Positions 45,266 to 54,717 of a DNA stretch of 64,000 bases are shown one piece after another; the stretch's first letter is position 1; each line of letters opens with the position of its first letter. The notes beneath the pieces are model-generated. The model saw nothing but the letters and a program-made list of their open reading frames with translations, was not told where the DNA came from and made no database searches. The position numbers were made by a program, and so were the translations under genes. Origin of the DNA: Mycolicibacterium iranicum (GTDB lineage: Bacteria > Actinomycetota > Actinomycetes > Mycobacteriales > Mycobacteriaceae); assembly GCF_014190915.1 (NCBI RefSeq), contig NZ_JACHVU010000005.1:62001-126000 (forward strand). Direction: 5' to 3'.

Positions 45266-45384
45266 GTGCGCGAGCGCGCGCAAGATGCACGCGGGTGGCG
45301 GCGTGTCCATGTGCAGACACGCGCGCTCGCGGTGCGGGGTGCGGTGCGCGGTGCGGGGTGCGGTGCGCGGTGCGGGGTGCGGGG
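45266..45384. repeat. Palindromic intergenic repeat, copy F (reverse), plus 19-bp tandem repeat
   Basis: The reverse-orientation element has GCGCGAGCGCGCGCAAGA at 45268-45285 and the conserved arm on the minus strand at 45311-45335. From 45331 a 19-bp unit beginning GGTGCGGGGTGCGG is repeated twice with a partial third, reaching 45384, one base before the pcd stop codon. The array clearly grew from the outer GGTGC edge of the element. Confidence 0.8.
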
Positions 45385-46929
45385 TCAGCCGAAGTGGACG
45401 CCCTGGGCCAGCGGCAGTTCCGCCGAGTAGTTGACGGTGTTGGTCGCCCGGCGCATATAGGCCTTCCACGCGTCCGAGCCGGACTCGCGGCCGCCGCCGG
45501 TCTCCTTCTCGCCACCGAACGCGCCGCCGATCTCTGCGCCTGAGGTGCCGATGTTGACGTTGGCGATGCCGCAGTCCGAGCCGTCGGCGGCGAGGAAGCG
45601 CTCGGCCTCCCGAACGTTGAGCGTGAAGATCGACGACGAGAGACCCTGCGGCACGGCGTTGTTGAGGGCGATGGCCTCGTCGAGGGTCTCGTAGGTCATG
45701 ACGTAGAGGATCGGCGCGAACGTCTCCTGGTGGACGACCGCGGACTGGAGCGGCATCCGCACCACCGCGGGCCTGACATAAAAGCCGCCCTCGGAGCCGA
45801 CGTCCACGCGGTCTCCGCCGAGGACGACACCGCCCTCGCTCTCGGCCTGTTGCAGGGCGGCGACCATGTCCCGGTAGGACCGTTCGTGAATGAGCGGCCC
45901 GACGAGCGTGCCGTCGGCGAACGGGTCGCCGACCGGCAGCTGCTCATAGGCCGCCACGATGCGTGACACCAGCTCGTCAGCCACCGACGAGTGCACGATC
46001 AGCCGTCGCAGCGTGGTGCACCGCTGCCCGGCCGTGCCCGCCGCCGAGAACACGATGCCGCGCACCGCGAGGTCGAGGTCGGCCTCCGGGGTCACGATCG
46101 CGGCGTTGTTGCCGCCCAGCTCGAGCAGCGCGCGGCCGAAGCGCTGCGCCACGCGCGGCCCCACCTCGCGGCCCATCCGCACCGATCCGGTCGCCGACAC
46201 CAGAGCGACCCGGGAATCGTCGACGAGCCTCTCGCCGACCTCGCGTTCGCCCAGAACGAGCCGACCCACCTCGGCGGGGGCTCCGACCTCGGCGCACGCC
46301 TGCTCCAGCAGGGCCTGGCAGGCTACGGCCGTCAACGGCGTGAGCTCCGAGGGTTTCCACACCACGGTGTCGCCACACACCAGCGCAACGGCGGTGTTCC
46401 ACGCCCACACCGCGACCGGGAAGTTGAACGCCGTGATGACACCGACCACGCCGAGCGGATGCCACGTCTCCATCAACCGGTGCCCGGGCCGCTCCGAGGC
46501 GATCGTCCTGCCGTACAGCTGGCGGGACAGGCCTACGGCGAACTCGCAGATGTCGATCATCTCCTGCACCTCGCCCAGCGCTTCGGAGTCGATCTTGCCG
46601 GCCTCGATCGTCACGAGAGCGGCCAGCGCCGCTTTGTGCTCGACGAGCAGTTGTCCGAGCCGGGCCACGAGCGCCCCGCGCACGGGCGCCGGCGTCGTCC
46701 GCCATGTCGAAAACGCTTCGGCTGCAGCGTTGATGGCGGCATCGGCGCCGTCAGCGGTGGTCGCGGGCACGGTGAACAGCACGTCGCCGGTGATCGGCGT
46801 GGACGCCGGCAGACCGTGAGCGCCCGGCTCGCCGAGCTCGATGCGTGCGCCCACGGCATCCAGGGCGTCACGCACCCGGGTGCGGAGCGCGTCGGAGGTG
46901 GGCAGTGCAGCCGTGAGGACGGTGGTCAT
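45385..46929 (-). CDS. pcd: Piperideine-6-carboxylate/alpha-aminoadipate semialdehyde dehydrogenase
   Basis: This 514-residue aldehyde dehydrogenase has the catalytic Cys in AAGTAGQRCTTLRR, the general-base Glu in LELGGNNAA, and NAD-site motifs FNFPVAVWAWN and KPSELTPL. It should oxidise the semialdehyde produced by LAT to alpha-aminoadipate. The assignment comes from the neighbouring lat, as for Rv3293 (pcd). Its ATG overlaps the stop of the HglS-like gene (ATGA). Length is normal for the family. Confidence 0.9.
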   Translation of the reverse strand: MTTVLTAALPTSDALRTRVRDALDAVGARIELGEPGAHGLPASTPITGDVLFTVPATTADGADAAINAAAEAFSTWRTTPAPVRGALVARLGQLLVEHKAALAALVTIEAGKIDSEALGEVQEMIDICEFAVGLSRQLYGRTIASERPGHRLMETWHPLGVVGVITAFNFPVAVWAWNTAVALVCGDTVVWKPSELTPLTAVACQALLEQACAEVGAPAEVGRLVLGEREVGERLVDDSRVALVSATGSVRMGREVGPRVAQRFGRALLELGGNNAAIVTPEADLDLAVRGIVFSAAGTAGQRCTTLRRLIVHSSVADELVSRIVAAYEQLPVGDPFADGTLVGPLIHERSYRDMVAALQQAESEGGVVLGGDRVDVGSEGGFYVRPAVVRMPLQSAVVHQETFAPILYVMTYETLDEAIALNNAVPQGLSSSIFTLNVREAERFLAADGSDCGIANVNIGTSGAEIGGAFGGEKETGGGRESGSDAWKAYMRRATNTVNYSAELPLAQGVHFG

Positions 46930-48146
46930 GAGCAGGCGACTTTCTCGTAGAGGTCATAGGGGTCGTGGATGTGACGTCCGATCTGGCCGGCCATCCATTC
47001 GAGGCTGTAGTCGGTGGTGTCGCCGCCTTCTGCGGCGGAGGCGTCACCGTCGAGGTTGGAGCGGAAGATCCCCGCCGCCGAGGCGGGCAGAAAATCCTCG
47101 TAGACAACGGGTTTCGACGGGTCTCCGCCGCGGTAATACGCCAACCCGGCCTCGGCCATCTCCGTGTCGGTGGCGGGGAAGTGTTCGTGCCACCCGGCGG
47201 CCGGGTCGGGGGCGGACATTGCCGCGTCGTAGCGTCGACGCCCTGCCGGTGTCAGTGCCACGCCCCGCTGCTCGACTTCGCCGAACCTGACGCGCAGGGT
47301 TCCTTCGGACACCGTCCCCGACGGCGACCGGAATCGGCGTGGCTCCGCCAACGCCCGGAATGACGTCTGGCGCAACAACACCTGGGGGCCGTCGACCCGG
47401 GGCGGACCCTGGATGTGGTCGATCATCGTGATTCCGCGTGCCGTCATCTGGTGTTGCAGTGCGTCGATGTCGAGCACGCGCGGTGTCAGGTGGTTGAGGT
47501 GGGTGGTCGACACGCCGGCGATGTCGGCGGCGACGGCCGAGACCGCGGAGAGCTCTTCGTACCAGGCCCGGTCGATCGGCTCCCGCGAGAGCGCGAAGGC
47601 CGCCACCGCCGCGGCGACGAACTCCTGTGCCTCGTCGGCCGAACACCCGCCGGCCGCCGCGATCCGGCGTGCGGAGGCGATCAGCGACGGGTCGAACAGC
47701 TGCCGGTTGTCGAGGAAGTGGTCGACCCGGGTGCGCAGTTCCGGTGCGAAGAACCGGGTGTCGGCGGCGGCCAGCATGGAAGTGAAAACGCGAAAAGGAT
47801 TGCGTGCCAGCTCGTCTGGATCGATGGGTCGAAAGGCGGTGGACACCACGGGTACCGGTGAGGCCGCGGTGCGCAGATCGTAGAAGCCGACGGGATACAT
47901 GCCGAATGCAGAGAACAGATCCGCCACCTGGGCCAGCTCTCGGGCATTGCCGACGCGGACGGCGCCGTGGCGTTCGGCGGTGACGCGCTCCAGCGAGCCG
48001 AGGCGCAGTGCGCCGGTGTGCGCGCTGTTCACCTGGGCACTGACCTCGACGAGGGTGTGGTAGGCGGGCACCTCGGCGCCGTACATCCGGGACAGCCCGG
48101 CGGCGAATTGTGCGCGCAATTGCCATGTTTGGACGGGGCTAGTCAT
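46926..48146 (-). CDS. 2-oxoadipate dioxygenase/decarboxylase (HglS, DUF1338)-like
   Basis: This 406-residue protein resembles the DUF1338/YdcJ family, whose characterised member HglS converts 2-oxoadipate to 2-hydroxyglutarate with O2 and Fe(II). AYHTLVEVSAQVN holds a candidate metal His, THLNHLTPRVLDID the second region, and RFGEVEQRGVALTPAGRRRYD the C-terminal Glu region. Coupling to pcd and divergence from lrpA-lat place it in lysine catabolism, which supports the call. I chose ATG 48146, with GGAG upstream; open frame continues without support. Confidence 0.8.
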   Translation of the reverse strand: MTSPVQTWQLRAQFAAGLSRMYGAEVPAYHTLVEVSAQVNSAHTGALRLGSLERVTAERHGAVRVGNARELAQVADLFSAFGMYPVGFYDLRTAASPVPVVSTAFRPIDPDELARNPFRVFTSMLAAADTRFFAPELRTRVDHFLDNRQLFDPSLIASARRIAAAGGCSADEAQEFVAAAVAAFALSREPIDRAWYEELSAVSAVAADIAGVSTTHLNHLTPRVLDIDALQHQMTARGITMIDHIQGPPRVDGPQVLLRQTSFRALAEPRRFRSPSGTVSEGTLRVRFGEVEQRGVALTPAGRRRYDAAMSAPDPAAGWHEHFPATDTEMAEAGLAYYRGGDPSKPVVYEDFLPASAAGIFRSNLDGDASAAEGGDTTDYSLEWMAGQIGRHIHDPYDLYEKVACS

Positions 48147-48169
48147 CGGCGCTCCGATACAGTGCCGCC

Positions 48170-48649
48170 ATGGCGGATCCCGAGGAAGCCCCCCAGCACG
48201 CGCCGCTCGACGACGTCGACCGGGTGCTCGCGCGCGAACTCGTGGTCGACGGGCGCGCAACGCTGGCCCACCTCGCGGCAACGGCCGGGCTGTCGGTGTC
48301 GGCGGTGCAGTCGAGGGTCCGCCGGCTGGAGTCGCGCGGCGTGGTCAGCGGATACACGGCCCGGATCGATCCCGAGGCCGTCGGCAGCATGCTCTCAGCG
48401 TTCGTCGCCATCACTCCTCTCGATCCGTCTCAACCCGATGATGCACCCGCACGGCTGGAACACATCGCCGAAATCGAGGCGTGCTACTCCGTCGCCGGCG
48501 AGGACAGCTATGTCCTGCTCGTCCACGTCGAGTCGGCGCGCGCGCTGGAATTCCTCCTGCAGAGGATCCGCACGGCGGCCGACGTGAAGACGCGAAGCAC
48601 CATCATCTTACATAAATTTTACAGCGATAGACGGTTCATACCGGACTAA
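48170..48649 (+). CDS. lrpA: Lrp/AsnC-family regulator LrpA
   Basis: This 159-residue Lrp-type regulator has an N-terminal helix-turn-helix (RATLAHLAATAGLSVSAVQSRVRRLE, residues about 25-50) and a C-terminal RAM effector domain. It is next to lat, as Rv3291c is, and is thought to be an amino-acid-responsive regulator of lat in starvation. TACAGT lies exactly 6 nt before the ATG, so the mRNA is probably leaderless. Only 23 bp separate it from the HglS-like start codon, so it likely regulates both sides. Confidence 0.92.
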   Translation: MADPEEAPQHAPLDDVDRVLARELVVDGRATLAHLAATAGLSVSAVQSRVRRLESRGVVSGYTARIDPEAVGSMLSAFVAITPLDPSQPDDAPARLEHIAEIEACYSVAGEDSYVLLVHVESARALEFLLQRIRTAADVKTRSTIILHKFYSDRRFIPD

Positions 48650-48697
48650 TGCCGGTTAGAAGCTCTCAGAAAGTAAATATTCCGCTAGTATCGCGCT
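48650..48697 (+). promoter_or_regulatory. lat: lat promoter (leaderless)
   Basis: This 48-bp AT-rich gap has TAGTAT at 48686-48691, 6 nt before the lat ATG, with no Shine-Dalgarno. AGAAAGTAAATATTCC just upstream is a plausible Lrp-binding A/T-rich tract. A small ACCGG/CCGGT hairpin at the lrpA stop may attenuate read-through. Confidence 0.55.
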
Positions 48698-50053
<1,356 letters not shown>

Positions 50054-50696
50054 GACGCCGGATCGTCGCGCGCAGGCGGGGTAGATCCGAACCCGCCACC
50101 AGTTCGCAACCGTGGCGCTCAGCCAGTTTTCGGGCCGCCGGCGTGAACTCGTGGTTGGTGACCACCATGGTCCTGGTGCAGTCCTGCATCGGAGCCCCGG
50201 CGACCACTTCCTGCACTGCGCCGGCGCCCACCGGTCGGGAGAGGCGTTTGCACTGCACGGCGAGTCGGTGCGGCCGGTGGCCGACGATGAGGTCGACGCC
50301 CCAGTCGCCGGTGAGCGGCGTCATGATCACCGGCACCCCGCAGGTTCGGGCGATCCTGGCGACGTAATCCTCGAACTCGGTTCCCGACATGTCGTCACGG
50401 ACGGCGAGTTCGTTGGCGCCGGGCGTGGCGGCCCCTGCGACGACGGCCCGCAGGAAGCGTGGCGCCGCCAAGGCCAGTGCCGGGGTCAGCAACGCAATGA
50501 GTGCACTCGATGCCGGTGACGCCCCCGCCAGATAGCCGGTGCCGCCCGCAGCGAGGCCGAGCGCCGCATACAGCCTCCACCTCAGGGTTGTCACCGCCGC
50601 ATCGTATGCGGTCACGCCGACATCTCAGGTTTATCACGATCTGTATGTGGGAATTCCCCGCAAACCCCAGACCGACGCGCTGACGGAGACCGAACG

Positions 50697-51074
50697 ATGG
50701 CCGACCTGTCCCACCACACTCGCGAGTTGCGGCGCGGGGCCGGCGTCGACGATGCCGGGGTGCGCGACGCCGTCCGCACCGGAATCGGGTTCGCGGTGCT
50801 CGGCCTGGTGTTCCTGTTCGTCGCCGATGTCTGGATCGGCACGTGTACCGGTTCCCTCGCCGATGCGGCCGGGTGCGGGGTACCCCAGCGCGCGATGCTC
50901 GCCCTGGGTGCGCCGGCGCTGCTGCTGGTGGGCGGCGTGTGGTCGCTGGTGCAGAGCTTCCGGGTGCGCCGCGAGCACAGCGCCTGGTGGGCGTGGCAGG
51001 GCGCCGGATGGGCGCTGGTCGCGTTGACCGTGCTGACCGCGATATTGAGTCTTCCCTCGCTGCCCGGGCGGTAG
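50697..51074 (+). CDS. Conserved membrane protein, Rv3289c-like
   Basis: This 125-residue protein has three predicted membrane helices (about residues 30-48, 65-90 and 98-118) after a charged N-terminus MADLSHHTRELRRG. Function is unknown. Position between lat and usfY matches Rv3289c, which has a similar length from memory. No good Shine-Dalgarno is visible before the ATG. It is followed by the usfY-like gene after 32 bp, so the two may be co-transcribed. Confidence 0.75.
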   Translation: MADLSHHTRELRRGAGVDDAGVRDAVRTGIGFAVLGLVFLFVADVWIGTCTGSLADAAGCGVPQRAMLALGAPALLLVGGVWSLVQSFRVRREHSAWWAWQGAGWALVALTVLTAILSLPSLPGR

Positions 51075-51106
51075 GACACTGAAACGGTAGTTCTAAGGAG
51101 TTACCG

Positions 51107-51415
51107 ATGAAGGGTCCCAACGATCCCGTCGACCATGTGCGGACCACGCGACCGCATGCCGGAGAGTCGATGACGGACAACAAGATCATTCCGGGGCTCG
51201 CGATGATCGGTCTGTCGCTGGTCAGTTTCGTCGCGGCGCTGTCGGCGTTCGCCACCTCACATCACGATGTCGGTGTCCTGTTGGCGGCGTTCGCGCTCGC
51301 CGGGCTGGGCATCGGCGGCGTGTGGTTGATGGTCGAACACCACCGCGTCCGGCGGCTCGAACAGCTCTGGTACGCCGATCATCCCGAGGCGTTCAGGCAA
51401 CACCCCAACAGCTGA
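51107..51415 (+). CDS. usfY: UsfY-like small membrane protein
   Basis: This 102-residue protein has two predicted helices (IIPGLAMIGLSLVSFVAALSAF and VLLAAFALAGLGIGGVWLMV) and a charged C-terminus HHRVRRLEQLWYAD. UsfY lies upstream of the rsbW-sigF operon in H37Rv and belongs to the SigF regulon; its function is unknown. AAGGAG precedes the ATG. The product is shorter than remembered H37Rv UsfY. A bidirectional terminator follows. Confidence 0.72.
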   Translation: MKGPNDPVDHVRTTRPHAGESMTDNKIIPGLAMIGLSLVSFVAALSAFATSHHDVGVLLAAFALAGLGIGGVWLMVEHHRVRRLEQLWYADHPEAFRQHPNS

Positions 51416-51500
51416 GCGAGCCGGTGTCAGGAAGCCGCGGCGGTCCGTTCGCCGCAGGCGGGTGAGGGTGCGCCCGGAGCAGCGTCTGACGGAAAGAGCA

Positions 51501-51532
51501 ATGGGCCCAACCGGTTTCCCGGTCGGGCCCAT
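51501..51532. terminator. Bidirectional terminator between usfY and csbD
   Basis: The arms ATGGGCCCAACCGG (51501-51514) and CCGGTCGGGCCCAT (51519-51532) pair at 13 of 14 positions around a TTTC loop. The hairpin lies 86 bp beyond the usfY stop and 14 bp beyond the csbD stop, in the only gap between these convergent genes. Confidence 0.75.
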
Positions 51533-51545
51533 CGACGAAGATCTG

Positions 51546-51779
51546 CTACTGGTTGGCTTCCTGGCGCTTCTCGGCAGCCTTGGCACCGGCGCGTGCCGAG
51601 TCGGCTTCGGCTTCCTTCTCGGCGGCCTCGCGCTGGGCGTCGGCCTTGTCCTGCTGGGCCTTGCCCTCCTGGACCATGTCGTCGCGGCCCGCAACGGTGC
51701 CGACCGCTTCCTTGGCCTTGCCCTTCACGCCTTCGACGGCGCCCTTGATGCCTTCTTGGGGTCCACTGTTGTCGCTCAT
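51546..51779 (-). CDS. CsbD-family general stress protein
   Basis: This 77-residue, highly charged protein begins MSDNSGPQEGIKGAVEGVKGKAKEAVG, the CsbD signature, with a Gln/Glu/Ala/Lys-rich tail. CsbD-type proteins are sigma-B-type stress proteins of unknown biochemical function. It lies beside the sigF locus on the opposite strand. The ATG at 51779 has AAAGG upstream; the long open frame further upstream is unsupported. Confidence 0.85.
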   Translation of the reverse strand: MSDNSGPQEGIKGAVEGVKGKAKEAVGTVAGRDDMVQEGKAQQDKADAQREAAEKEAEADSARAGAKAAEKRQEANQ

Positions 51780-51978
51780 ACCGTGCCTTTCGTTCGTGGT
51801 GTGCGGGGCTTGTAGAAAGCCGCTCCTGGTCTGCCACGGCAAGGCTTCCCGCCGCCTCCGGTGCCTAAACGGGTGACGCGCATCTCTCGGTGAACGCTGC
51901 TCGGCGGCAACGGTTTTGCAGGCGTTTGTCCAGCGTGTGCCCGGGTACGCGACTTTCATGTCCGACTCAGCAAACATG

Positions 51979-52005
51979 GTTTGGTCGACATGGGCCACAG
52001 GGTAT
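51979..52005 (+). promoter_or_regulatory. SigF-type promoter upstream of rsbW-sigF
   Basis: GTTT at 51979-51982 is followed, after 17 nt, by GGGTAT at 52000-52005. This is the mycobacterial SigF consensus GTTT-N15-17-GGGTAT as I recall it. It points toward rsbW-sigF, giving autoregulation. Transcription would begin near 52012, about 250 nt before rsbW, so the leader is long and contains a small open frame. Confidence 0.75.
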
Positions 52006-52017
52006 GGGACCCGGACC

Positions 52018-52215
52018 ATGAACTCACCCCTACCCGGCGCCACGTCCCTGCAGCCACGCCGCATGCACCAGCACGACATCGACGGCCACATCGGTCGGTG
52101 CGAGGGCGGCGCGTATCACCGGGCGGTCGACGGACTCGTCCATCCCGTCGGGATCCCGGGGTCGGGATGGGCGTTGTCGGACGCGCTCGCCGCTGCCCGG
52201 AGCGCCCATGGATAG
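52018..52215 (+). CDS. Possible small leader protein between the SigF promoter and rsbW
   Basis: This is a 65-codon frame from ATG 52018 (MNSPLPGATSLQPRRMHQHD) to TAG 52215. About four-fifths of its codons end in G or C, similar to neighbouring genes. The ATG is only a few bases downstream of the predicted start of transcription. I recognise no family, and the peptide is His- and Gly-rich. It may be coding, a leader peptide, or chance. In M. smegmatis, as I recall, a different small gene (chaB) occupies this spot. Confidence 0.4.
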   Translation: MNSPLPGATSLQPRRMHQHDIDGHIGRCEGGAYHRAVDGLVHPVGIPGSGWALSDALAAARSAHG

Positions 52216-52264
52216 CGCGGACAAAGGCTGGGGTAATCTCGCTTCGACATTTCCAGGAGGTCAG

Positions 52265-52699
52265 ATGGCCGATGTTGCCAGCCACATCAACGGGAAGCGC
52301 CACAGCCCGCAGTCGGTGGAGCTCCGTGTGGTGGCCACGCTGGAGAATCTCGCTGTCCTCCGCACGCTTGTGGCGGCGATCGGCACGTTCGAGGACCTTG
52401 ACTTCGACGCCGTGGCCGATCTCCGGTTGGCCGTCGACGAGGCGTGCACGCGTCTGATCAGATCTGCGGTGCCCGATTCGACACTGCTCGTGGTGGTCGA
52501 CCCACAGCCGGACGCGTTGGTGGTCCATGCGTCGACCAATTGCGACAGCACGGACATCCTGGCGCCGGGGAGCTTCAGCTGGCACGTTCTGAGTTCCCTG
52601 ACTGACGAGGTCACCACATTCTCCGATGGTGAGTCGGCCACCGAGGGTGACGTATTCGGAATCTCGATGACGACGAGGCGAGCGAGTTCGTTGCAGTGA
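52265..52699 (+). CDS. rsbW: Anti-sigma-F factor RsbW (UsfX)
   Basis: This 144-residue anti-sigma factor is of the HATPase_c_2 kinase type. The N-box-like DLRLAVDEACTRLI is at residues about 55-68. The C-terminal region has SFSWHVLSSLTDEVTTFSDG; the glycine-rich G boxes are weak, as in H37Rv UsfX. It binds SigF and is released by phosphorylatable STAS antagonists. ATG 52265 follows a strong AGGAGG. Its TGA overlaps the GTG of sigF, ensuring coupled synthesis of partner and target. Confidence 0.9.
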   Translation: MADVASHINGKRHSPQSVELRVVATLENLAVLRTLVAAIGTFEDLDFDAVADLRLAVDEACTRLIRSAVPDSTLLVVVDPQPDALVVHASTNCDSTDILAPGSFSWHVLSSLTDEVTTFSDGESATEGDVFGISMTTRRASSLQ

Positions 52700-53487
52700 C
52701 CCGGTCGTCGTCCCAGGGTTCGTCGTCGCGGTCAAGCTCTGAATACTCGGACGTTGCCGACATGTTCCGCGAGCTCGCGGGACTGGACGAAGGCTCGGCA
52801 GCTTTCCAGCGGCAGCGGGACCGCATCGTCGAGCGCTGCCTTCCGCTGGCCGATCACATCGCCCGCCGTTTTGACGGGCGCGGCGAGCCCCGCGATGACC
52901 TGGTGCAGGTGGCCCGCGTCGGTCTGGTAAACGCTGTGATCCGCTTCGACGTGAACGCCGGTTCGGACTTCGTGTCGTTCGCCGTACCCACGATCATGGG
53001 TGAGGTCCGGCGGCATTTCCGCGACAACAGTTGGTCAGTGAAGGTTCCTCGTCGGCTCAAGGAACTGCACCTGCGGTTGGGTGCTGCGACCGCCGAGCTC
53101 TCTCAGCGGCTGGGCCGTGCGCCCACGGCGACCGAGCTGGCCGCCGAGTTGGAGATGGATCGCGACGAGGTGATCGAGGGCCTGGTCGCCGGTAGCTCGT
53201 ACAACACGCTGTCGATCGACAGCGGTGGTGGCAACGGCAACGAGGATGCGCCGGCCATCGCCGACACCCTCGGCGATGTCGACCTGACGTTGGACCAGAT
53301 CGAGAACCGCGAGGCCCTGCGACCGCTGCTGGCTGCACTGCCCGAACGCGAGCGCACCGTGCTGGTGCTTCGCTTCTTCGAATCGATGACCCAGACGCAG
53401 ATCGCCGAACGAGTCGGCATCTCGCAGATGCACGTCTCGCGGCTGCTCGCGAAATCGCTAACGCGTCTCCGCGACCAACTGGAATGA
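52696..53487 (+). CDS. sigF: Stress/stationary-phase sigma factor SigF
   Basis: This 263-residue SigB/SigF-type group 3 sigma factor has region 2 with IARRFDGRGEPRDDLVQVARVGL and NAVIRFDVNAGSDFVSFAVPTIMGEVRRHFRDNSW. Region 3 includes PRRLKELHLRL, and region 4 has the helix-turn-helix TQTQIAERVGISQMHVSRLLAKSLTRL. It directs transcription of stress, pigment and envelope genes. The GTG overlaps the rsbW stop. Its 3' end overlaps the convergent STAS gene by 30 bp. Confidence 0.95.
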   Translation: MTRSSSQGSSSRSSSEYSDVADMFRELAGLDEGSAAFQRQRDRIVERCLPLADHIARRFDGRGEPRDDLVQVARVGLVNAVIRFDVNAGSDFVSFAVPTIMGEVRRHFRDNSWSVKVPRRLKELHLRLGAATAELSQRLGRAPTATELAAELEMDRDEVIEGLVAGSSYNTLSIDSGGGNGNEDAPAIADTLGDVDLTLDQIENREALRPLLAALPERERTVLVLRFFESMTQTQIAERVGISQMHVSRLLAKSLTRLRDQLE

Positions 53488-53901
53488 CCGGGGTGGTTCC
53501 TGCTGCACAGCGGTCAGTGCTGCGGGGACGTCGGCGCAGATCGGCAACGCCGCGTCGGGGTCGCAGATGCGCAGGACGCGTCTGACGGCTCTGCCGGGCA
53601 CCAACGCCCACCGGATGTCCTCGCCGACGCACTGCACATTGAGCGTGTGCAGGGCAGAGAACCCCGCGGTGGAGAAGAAGGACAGCCCGGACAGGTCGAC
53701 GACGAGCCACTGGGTCTTCGCCGAGTTGCGGAGCGCGTAACTGACGAACTGGATGCCGTTGGCGGCGTCGAGTTCGCCGTGGCCGGCCACGATGGCGGTC
53801 GTCGGCTCCGGCCACGACGTGTCGAAGCGTGCCGTGTGGCAGACGAGACGGTCAGGTGAGGGATCCGGCGCGGCCGGCGAGGTTTCTGGGACGTGACGCA
53901 C
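53458..53901 (-). CDS. STAS-domain anti-anti-sigma factor candidate
   Basis: This 147-residue protein has a STAS fold: strand ATAIVAGHGELDAANG (residues about 35-50) then LVVDLSGLSFFSTAGFSALHTL, where the Ser/Thr after FF sits at the usual phosphorylation site of SpoIIAA/RsbV-type antagonists. Its place next to rsbW-sigF suggests it binds RsbW and frees SigF; this is inference. Start is GTG 53901 with GGAG 5 nt upstream. The last ~10 codons are antisense to the end of sigF. Confidence 0.85.
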   Translation of the reverse strand: MRHVPETSPAAPDPSPDRLVCHTARFDTSWPEPTTAIVAGHGELDAANGIQFVSYALRNSAKTQWLVVDLSGLSFFSTAGFSALHTLNVQCVGEDIRWALVPGRAVRRVLRICDPDAALPICADVPAALTAVQQEPPRSFQLVAETR

Positions 53902-54158
53902 GGTGACTCCAATTCGAGAGTGCGATGTTCGTGCTGTGGTTCACGTCAAGGCGGGCCCTGCATCTCAAAGCCTGAACGGGACGGACCTTCTGTCTCGTAT
54001 GACGATGACGTTTCCAGAAGGCTGTTGAGCTCAACCCTGACCTGGACTCTACGCCGCGGCGATGATCTTGGACAACGATTATGGGAGGTTGGTAACAAAT
54101 ACTCAGCAAGTCGGGGGCGGCAAGATTTCCGCGAGCGAAAGGTGAACGGTAACCGATT

Positions 54159-54707
54159 GTGTCGCAGCATATTTCGGCAACAGGCGTGATTCTCGCGGCC
54201 GGCGCGGGGACCCGGTTCGGGATGCCGAAGGTGCTCGCCGCGGACGGCGAGTGGTTGCGTCTGAGCGTCGCTGCGATGCACGGTGCCGGGTGCGACGACG
54301 TGGTGGTGGTGCTGGGCGCCGCCGTCGTCGACGTGCCGGCGCCCGCACGTGGCGTCGTCGCCGACGACTGGGCCGAGGGGCTGAGCGCCTCGGTACGGGC
54401 CGGCATCCTGGCGGTGGGGGAGGGTGCGGAATGCGTCGCGTTGACGACGGTCGACACCCCCGACGTGGGCGCGGCCGTGGTACGCAGGGTGCTCGACGCC
54501 GCTGGTAATGCCGAGTCCGGGTTGGCGCGCGCCGTCTACGGCGGACGGCCGGGGCATCCTGTCGTCATCGCACGCCGCCACTGGTCGGCGCTCCTGGGAT
54601 GCCTCGCCGGCGATGACGGCGCGGGTCCGTTCCTCCGAACCCGCCATGACGTCGTCGTGGTGGAGTGTGCCGATCTCGCCACAGGCCGCGACATCGACGA
54701 GCGCTGA
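54159..54707 (+). CDS. MocA/MobA-like nucleotidyltransferase
   Basis: This 182-residue protein has the N-terminal nucleotide-binding motif VILAAGAGTRFGMPKVLAADGEWLRL, although the usual GKpL lysine region is altered. Downstream are LTTVDTPDV and GRPGHPVVIARRHW followed by GDDGAGPFLR. These match molybdenum-cofactor cytidylyltransferase (MocA)-type enzymes, which add CMP or GMP to molybdopterin for molybdo-flavoenzymes. No molybdoenzyme gene is nearby, so the true substrate is open. Start is GTG 54159. Confidence 0.8.
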   Translation: MSQHISATGVILAAGAGTRFGMPKVLAADGEWLRLSVAAMHGAGCDDVVVVLGAAVVDVPAPARGVVADDWAEGLSASVRAGILAVGEGAECVALTTVDTPDVGAAVVRRVLDAAGNAESGLARAVYGGRPGHPVVIARRHWSALLGCLAGDDGAGPFLRTRHDVVVVECADLATGRDIDER

Positions 54708-54717
54708 ACCCCGGTGG

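Noticed and set aside
51916..52017. Extension of the small leader frame upstream to 51916
   Set aside because: It would begin before the predicted SigF transcription start, so only the part from 52018 could be translated from that transcript.
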